Source: Lachnospiraceae bacterium UBA4380 (lineage in GTDB: Bacteria > Bacillota > Clostridia > Lachnospirales > Lachnospiraceae). From it: a stretch of DNA of 5,551 bases. Below the pieces are notes generated by a model that ran no database searches, was not told the DNA's origin, and saw only the letters and a list, made by a program, of their open reading frames with translations. Each line of letters begins with the position of its first letter. Position 1 is the first letter of the stretch. Location: NCBI GenBank assembly GCA_002390025.1, contig DGRU01000016.1:1-5551 (forward strand), in the 5' to 3' direction. Shown here one piece after another: positions 5,367-5,551 of this stretch. The translations under genes and the position numbers were made by a program.

Positions 5367-5551
5367 TTATTCATCCGTTCCGATCCCGTAGCGCTCCCGC
5401 ATCTCCCGCTCTGTGAAAACGATCTCCTCCAGCAGCATCTGGGCGGACATGCGGTAGGCGCCGGCACCGAAGATAATGATCTGTTCGACCGCATCCGAAG
5501 TGGCGACCGTGACGCGGTACTTTTTGGCCAGGACATGAGCGGTCTTCTCAA
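5367..5551 (-). CDS. yacP: YacP/Rae1 family NYN-domain ribonuclease, C-terminal fragment
   Basis: Partial gene: only the last 60 codons and the stop lie in the window, and the start is beyond the right edge. The visible protein reads EKTAHVLAKKYRVTVATSD (1-19), then VEQIIIFGAGAYRMSAQMLL (21-40), and ends with a charged tail. VATSD followed by an EQ..IFG.GA.R.SA pattern closely resembles the C-terminal part of the NYN (PIN-like) domain of B. subtilis YacP, renamed Rae1, a ribosome-associated endoribonuclease. The Asp of TSD belongs to the acidic metal-binding cluster of such nucleases; the other acidic residues lie outside the window. A neighbouring frame on this strand is open through 5339 but gives an Arg/Ser/Pro-rich shadow peptide. 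The gene precedes desulfoferrodoxin by 267 nt, and a shared transcript is not evident. Confidence 0.85.
   Translation of the reverse strand, partial: EKTAHVLAKKYRVTVATSDAVEQIIIFGAGAYRMSAQMLLEEIVFTEREMRERYGIGTDE

Noticed and set aside
5339..5551. 70-codon - strand frame at the right edge
   Set aside because: It is Arg/Ser/Pro-rich and one frame away from the YacP/Rae1 C-terminus, which matches a known family and has the natural stop at 5367.

Overview
The window looks like ordinary chromosome of an anaerobic Bacillota, probably a Clostridia member of the Lachnospiraceae/Oscillospiraceae kind. This is inferred from a class I desulfoferrodoxin, a C-terminal fragment of a YacP/Rae1-type NYN ribonuclease (a typical Bacillota gene), strong GGAGG-like ribosome binding sites, U-tract terminators, and moderately GC-rich genes separated by AT-rich spacers. 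No transposase, phage gene, CRISPR array, tRNA or rRNA was seen.

Layout. Positions 1-281 are a gene-free leader: three strong hairpins (8-91), then an AT-rich stretch and a good ribosome binding site. A shikimate/quinate dehydrogenase of the YdiB-like type follows on the + strand (282-1160). It converges with a complete tripartite TRAP transporter operon on the - strand: dctQ (4235-3711), dctM (3710-2421) and dctP (2386-1376). The junction between them holds a strong bidirectional terminator (1177-1219). Fused to it is an unusual degenerate tandem array (1207-1367) in which T-tracts recur about every 11 and 22 bp. Upstream of dctQ are a candidate promoter with a TATAAT -10 box and a GC-rich attenuator-like leader. 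Further right, also on the - strand, are a terminator, the desulfoferrodoxin gene (5099-4719) with its own candidate promoter, and the 3' end of a yacP/rae1 gene that runs off the right edge.

How the genes relate. DctQ and DctM form the membrane part of a sodium- or proton-driven importer, and DctP delivers an organic-acid ligand to it. The ligand cannot be read from sequence. The dehydrogenase next door acts on hydroaromatic carboxylates, so quinate or shikimate-like uptake is a testable but unproven idea. Desulfoferrodoxin is a separate superoxide-detoxifying unit, and YacP/Rae1 belongs to translation-linked mRNA turnover.

I found no convincing new multi-gene system. The signals most worth a second look are non-coding: the phased T-tract array at the convergent junction and the mutually exclusive hairpins ahead of the TRAP operon.
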